NCBI RefSeq assembly: GCF_028751195.1
Contig: NZ_CP066784.1
Location: 2,046,001 to 2,110,000, forward strand
Reading direction: 5' to 3'
From: Alicyclobacillus sp. ALC3
Lineage (GTDB): Bacteria; Bacillota; Bacilli; Alicyclobacillales; Alicyclobacillaceae
DNA length: 64,000 nt
Shown here: positions 61,667 through 64,000 of the stretch, in pieces
How positions within the stretch are numbered: the first letter of the stretch is position 1
How the letters are laid out: every line of letters begins with the position of its first letter
Notes under the pieces: model-generated
The model's database searches: none
Told to the model about the DNA's origin: nothing
Seen by the model: the letters and a program-made list of their open reading frames with translations, nothing else
Translations under genes and position numbers: made by a program

Positions 61667-62260
61667 TCACCACTCGCAACGCAGCACTCGGAATCCGCCT
61701 TTCCTTTCAACCACGCGGACGTCTGCTCCCAACTCCGCCAACTTCCTCTCAGCACTCTCTGCTCCGTGTTTCTTGTGAATCACGACCCACAGTGTACCTG
61801 CTACAGCCAAATGGCTCCGGGCCTCTTCGAACAGTCGATAGATCACGGCCTTGCCTGCCCGAATCGGAGGATTCAGCACAACCGCATCCGCGCACAGGTC
61901 GGGCACCGCAGCGAAGCCATCGCTCGCGAAGGCAGTGATGCGTTCGCGATAAACCTCTGTGTTTCGCCGTGCCAGCGTGACCGCACGCTCGTTGATGTCC
62001 AGCATGACAAACGACAAGCCGGGATAGACAACCGAGAGTATAGCGGTCAGCGGACCGTATCCGCAGCCAAGGTCGACGACAACCCCTCGATTCGGGAGCT
62101 CTACCGTTTCGATCAACAGGGCGGAACCGGAGTCAAGTCCTCGCTTTGCGAACACGCCGTTGTCCGTCCAGAGCATCCGCTCAACACCTCTGCACCGAAT
62201 CGTCACTGTTCGAACGTGACTTTCGCTCTCAGGTGTCGCCGCGTAGTAGTGGTCTGACAT
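61667..62260 (-). CDS. RsmC-like class I methyltransferase (YbxB)
   Basis: About 197 residues from ATG 62260 (MSDHYYAATPESES). SAM motif VVDLGCGYGPLTAIL, VMLDINERAVTLARRN, and the adenine/guanine N-methyltransferase motif NPPIRAGK. Probably methylates a guanine in 16S rRNA like RsmC. Placed between rplL and rpoB as ybxB is in B. subtilis. A longer frame upstream has no homology. Confidence 0.92.
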   Translation of the reverse strand: MSDHYYAATPESESHVRTVTIRCRGVERMLWTDNGVFAKRGLDSGSALLIETVELPNRGVVVDLGCGYGPLTAILSVVYPGLSFVMLDINERAVTLARRNTEVYRERITAFASDGFAAVPDLCADAVVLNPPIRAGKAVIYRLFEEARSHLAVAGTLWVVIHKKHGAESAERKLAELGADVRVVERKGGFRVLRCEW

Positions 62261-62338
62261 CGTTGCCCTCCCCGACAGAGGTACCGGACCGGCCGGACCC
62301 AGTGATTCACACCTGTTCCCGGGTCGGTCTTGGTGTTC

Positions 62339-62370
62339 GAAGTGGGGCACCCAATTGAGTGCCCCACTTC
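62339..62370 (-). terminator. Hairpin after rplL
   Basis: GAAGTGGGGCAC and GTGCCCCACTTC form a perfect 12-pair stem 69 bases after the rplL stop. No U run follows, so it may process or attenuate rather than fully terminate. Confidence 0.6.
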
Positions 62371-62438
62371 ACCGTATCACGCCGCCTAACCGTTCACAGC
62401 GCACTGCACTGCTATGGCGCGAGAAAATTGCGGAAACC

Positions 62439-62807
62439 TTACTTCACTTCGACAGATGCGCCAGCCTCTTCGAGTTTAGCCTTGATCGAGTCGGCCTCTT
62501 CCCTTGCAACCTTCTCTTTGACAGCCTTCGGCGCGCCATCAACCACTTCTTTCGCTTCCTTCAAACCAAGACCGGTAATCTCGCGGACGACCTTGATCAC
62601 GCCGATCTTTGAACCACCGGCACTGGTGAGAATGACGTCGAACTCTGTCTGCTCAGCCACTTCTTCGGCACCAGCTGCACCGGCGCCAACCATGGCGACC
62701 GGAGCCGCTGCAGTAACACCAAACTCTTCTTCGATAGCCTTGACCAAGTCGTTCAACTCGAGCACAGACATCTCTTTAATGGCTTGCAAAATGTCTTCTT
62801 TCGACAA
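62439..62807 (-). CDS. rplL: 50S ribosomal protein L7/L12 (bL12)
   Basis: 122 residues: dimer-forming N-terminus ([29 protein letters not shown]), Ala/Gly hinge, and the factor-binding [20 protein letters not shown]. Recruits GTPase factors. Downstream of rplJ. Confidence 0.98.
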   Translation of the reverse strand: MSKEDILQAIKEMSVLELNDLVKAIEEEFGVTAAAPVAMVGAGAAGAEEVAEQTEFDVILTSAGGSKIGVIKVVREITGLGLKEAKEVVDGAPKAVKEKVAREEADSIKAKLEEAGASVEVK

Positions 62808-62862
62808 CGAAAACGCCTCCTAGGTTTCCTGAATTTAAACGGAGAGGACCACGCCCTCCGGC

Positions 62863-63366
62863 TTACGCTTCTTCCGCTTCTCCGCCGCGCTGTTCAGCCA
62901 CTTGCGAAACAGCATAGGCGAAATTGCGCATCGGTGCCTGCAGGACACTAAGCAGCATGGACAACAATCCTTCGCGATTCGGCAAAGTAGCGAGTTCAGC
63001 AACTTGAGCCTGGCCGACAACCCGCCCTTCCACAAGACCGCCTTTCAGTTCTAGCGCCTTGTGCTTCTTTGCGAAGTCGTTGAGAATCTTCGCAGGGATC
63101 ACGGGGTCATCATAACTGAAGGCGATAGCACTCGGGCCGGCCAAGAATTCCTGCAACCCGGGTACGTTAGCAGCATCAGCAGCCCTGCGCGAGAGCGTGT
63201 TTTTCAACACCTGGTACTCGACGCCTGCGTCACGCAACTGACGGCGCAGTTCCGTGAGCTCAGCTACGCTCAACCCGCGGTAGTCTGTCACGACGGTGCC
63301 TTTGCTGCGATTCAGTCGATCTGTGATTTGTTCTACTGCTTTCACTTTTTCTTCGCGTACACCCAT
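62863..63366 (-). CDS. rplJ: 50S ribosomal protein L10 (uL10)
   Basis: About 167 residues from ATG 63366 ([18 protein letters not shown]), with [34 protein letters not shown] and a helical end that holds L7/L12 dimers. The L10 leader upstream likely represses it when L10 is in excess. Confidence 0.97.
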   Translation of the reverse strand: MGVREEKVKAVEQITDRLNRSKGTVVTDYRGLSVAELTELRRQLRDAGVEYQVLKNTLSRRAADAANVPGLQEFLAGPSAIAFSYDDPVIPAKILNDFAKKHKALELKGGLVEGRVVGQAQVAELATLPNREGLLSMLLSVLQAPMRNFAYAVSQVAEQRGGEAEEA

Positions 63367-63388
63367 GGTCTGTCTTACACCTCCTGAC

Positions 63389-63556
63389 AAAAGCGCCTCC
63401 GCAGAGCGGAGGCGCGAATGAATCCGTATCTTCACATACGGTTCGCGAACCTCGGTAGGCGGTCTCCCATTATCCGTCGTGGACGGACCTACGGTCTACG
63501 GTTCTTTCCGATGAAATTGGTCAAAAGAAGACCCGCTCAGGTCGCGACACAGGAAA
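63389..63556 (-). promoter_or_regulatory. L10 leader with attenuator terminator
   Basis: The leader ends in GCGCCTCCGC, a three-base loop, and GCGGAGGCGC, followed by TTTT (63389-63415), just before the GGAGGTG of rplJ. Upstream helices with CGTAGACCGTAGG and CCTACCGAGG resemble the L10 leader that binds the L10-(L12)4 complex. Confidence 0.8.
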
Positions 63557-63584
63557 TCCTACTTGACGCCCAGGAAGAAGTCAA
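63556..63584 (-). promoter_or_regulatory. Promoter between rplA and rplJ
   Basis: TTGACT (63579-63584), a 17-base spacer and TAGGAT (63556-63561), starting just after the rplA stop. It would transcribe the L10 leader. Confidence 0.75.
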
Positions 63585-63595
63585 GTGGCGAATTT

Positions 63596-64000
63596 CTACT
63601 CTGCGGAAGACGACGCCAAGCGCTGTACGTTGACACGCACGCCAGGTCCCATTGTTGAACTGATTGTCACACTCTTGAAGTACTGACCCTTCGCGCTGGC
63701 CGGTTTTGCCTTCTGCAACGCGTCAATCAGCGCACGGAAGTTACCAACCAACTGCTCTGTGTCAAAGGACACCTTGCCGACCGGGGCGTGAATGATGCCC
63801 GCCTTATCAAGGCGGTACTCAATCTTACCAGCCTTAATTTCAGAAATTGCGCGCGCGACGTCAAACGTCACGGTACCCGTCTTCGGGTTTGGCATGAGTC
63901 CTTTCGGACCGAGAACGCGGCCCAGACGACCGACGGAACCCATCATGTCCGGAGTTGCCACGACAACGTCGAAATCAAACCAGCCTTGGTTAATACGCTG
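63596..64000 (-). CDS. rplA: 50S ribosomal protein L1 (uL1), partial (5' end off window)
   Basis: C-terminal 134 residues: [40 protein letters not shown] and the final [14 protein letters not shown]. The 5' part lies beyond the right edge. L1-stalk protein, first part of the rplA-rplJ-rplL cluster. Confidence 0.97.
   Translation of the reverse strand, partial: QRINQGWFDFDVVVATPDMMGSVGRLGRVLGPKGLMPNPKTGTVTFDVARAISEIKAGKIEYRLDKAGIIHAPVGKVSFDTEQLVGNFRALIDALQKAKPASAKGQYFKSVTISSTMGPGVRVNVQRLASSSAE

Overview
The window looks like a chromosomal segment of an endospore-forming Bacillota, most likely Alicyclobacillaceae or a close relative. The grounds are Bacillus-type gene order for the ribosomal-protein/RNA-polymerase superoperon and the glmS-glmM-cdaR-cdaA block, sporulation and germination genes (gerD, pdaB, cwlD, a SpoIIM-family gene), a glmS ribozyme, and moderately GC-rich coding. 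The family-level guess is inference from gene content.

About 1-19,300 is accessory DNA, visibly more A/T-rich than the rest. At the left edge, on the minus strand, an EAL-PAS-PAS-histidine kinase gene is followed by a FapA/DUF342-family gene that runs off the window. Each is preceded by its own c-di-GMP-I (GEMM) riboswitch, and the kinase gene carries a run of 17 G near its start. Next come a copper/persulfide block (copA, a CsoR-family repressor, a Cys-rich Csp-type protein), a broken copy of an Fe-S copper-chaperone gene, an MDR oxidoreductase, a run of small unknown plus-strand genes, an intact CopZ-type metallochaperone, a methyltransferase, an MFS transporter, a persulfide-dioxygenase-like MBL protein with an ArsR-rhodanese regulator, a His-rich zinc-ribbon protein, a COG4705 membrane protein and a PNPOx-like flavoprotein. 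The region ends with a solitary tnsA gene just past the 3' end of glmS, the classical Tn7 attachment position. The block may therefore be cargo or debris of Tn7-like insertion.

About 19,300-32,100 is core DNA. On the minus strand: glmS with its ribozyme, glmM, cdaR, cdaA (cell-wall precursor and c-di-AMP synthesis), an SGNH hydrolase, arginase and a SpoIIM-family gene. On the plus strand: pdaB and gerD. Then on the minus strand: salA/mrp, a small anchored protein and cwlD.

About 32,130-64,000 is one long minus-strand superoperon, read from high to low coordinates: rplA (partial), rplJ, rplL, ybxB, rpoB, rpoC, an L7Ae gene, rpsL, rpsG, fusA, tuf, then rpsJ through rpsM-rpsK-rpsD-rpoA-rplQ, truA, rplM and rpsI. 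Differences from Bacillus subtilis order are rpsD inside the operon, no map gene between adk and infA, and no ECF-transporter genes between rplQ and truA. Three good sigma-A-type promoters (upstream of rplJ, rpoB and rpsJ) and several hairpin terminators divide it into units.
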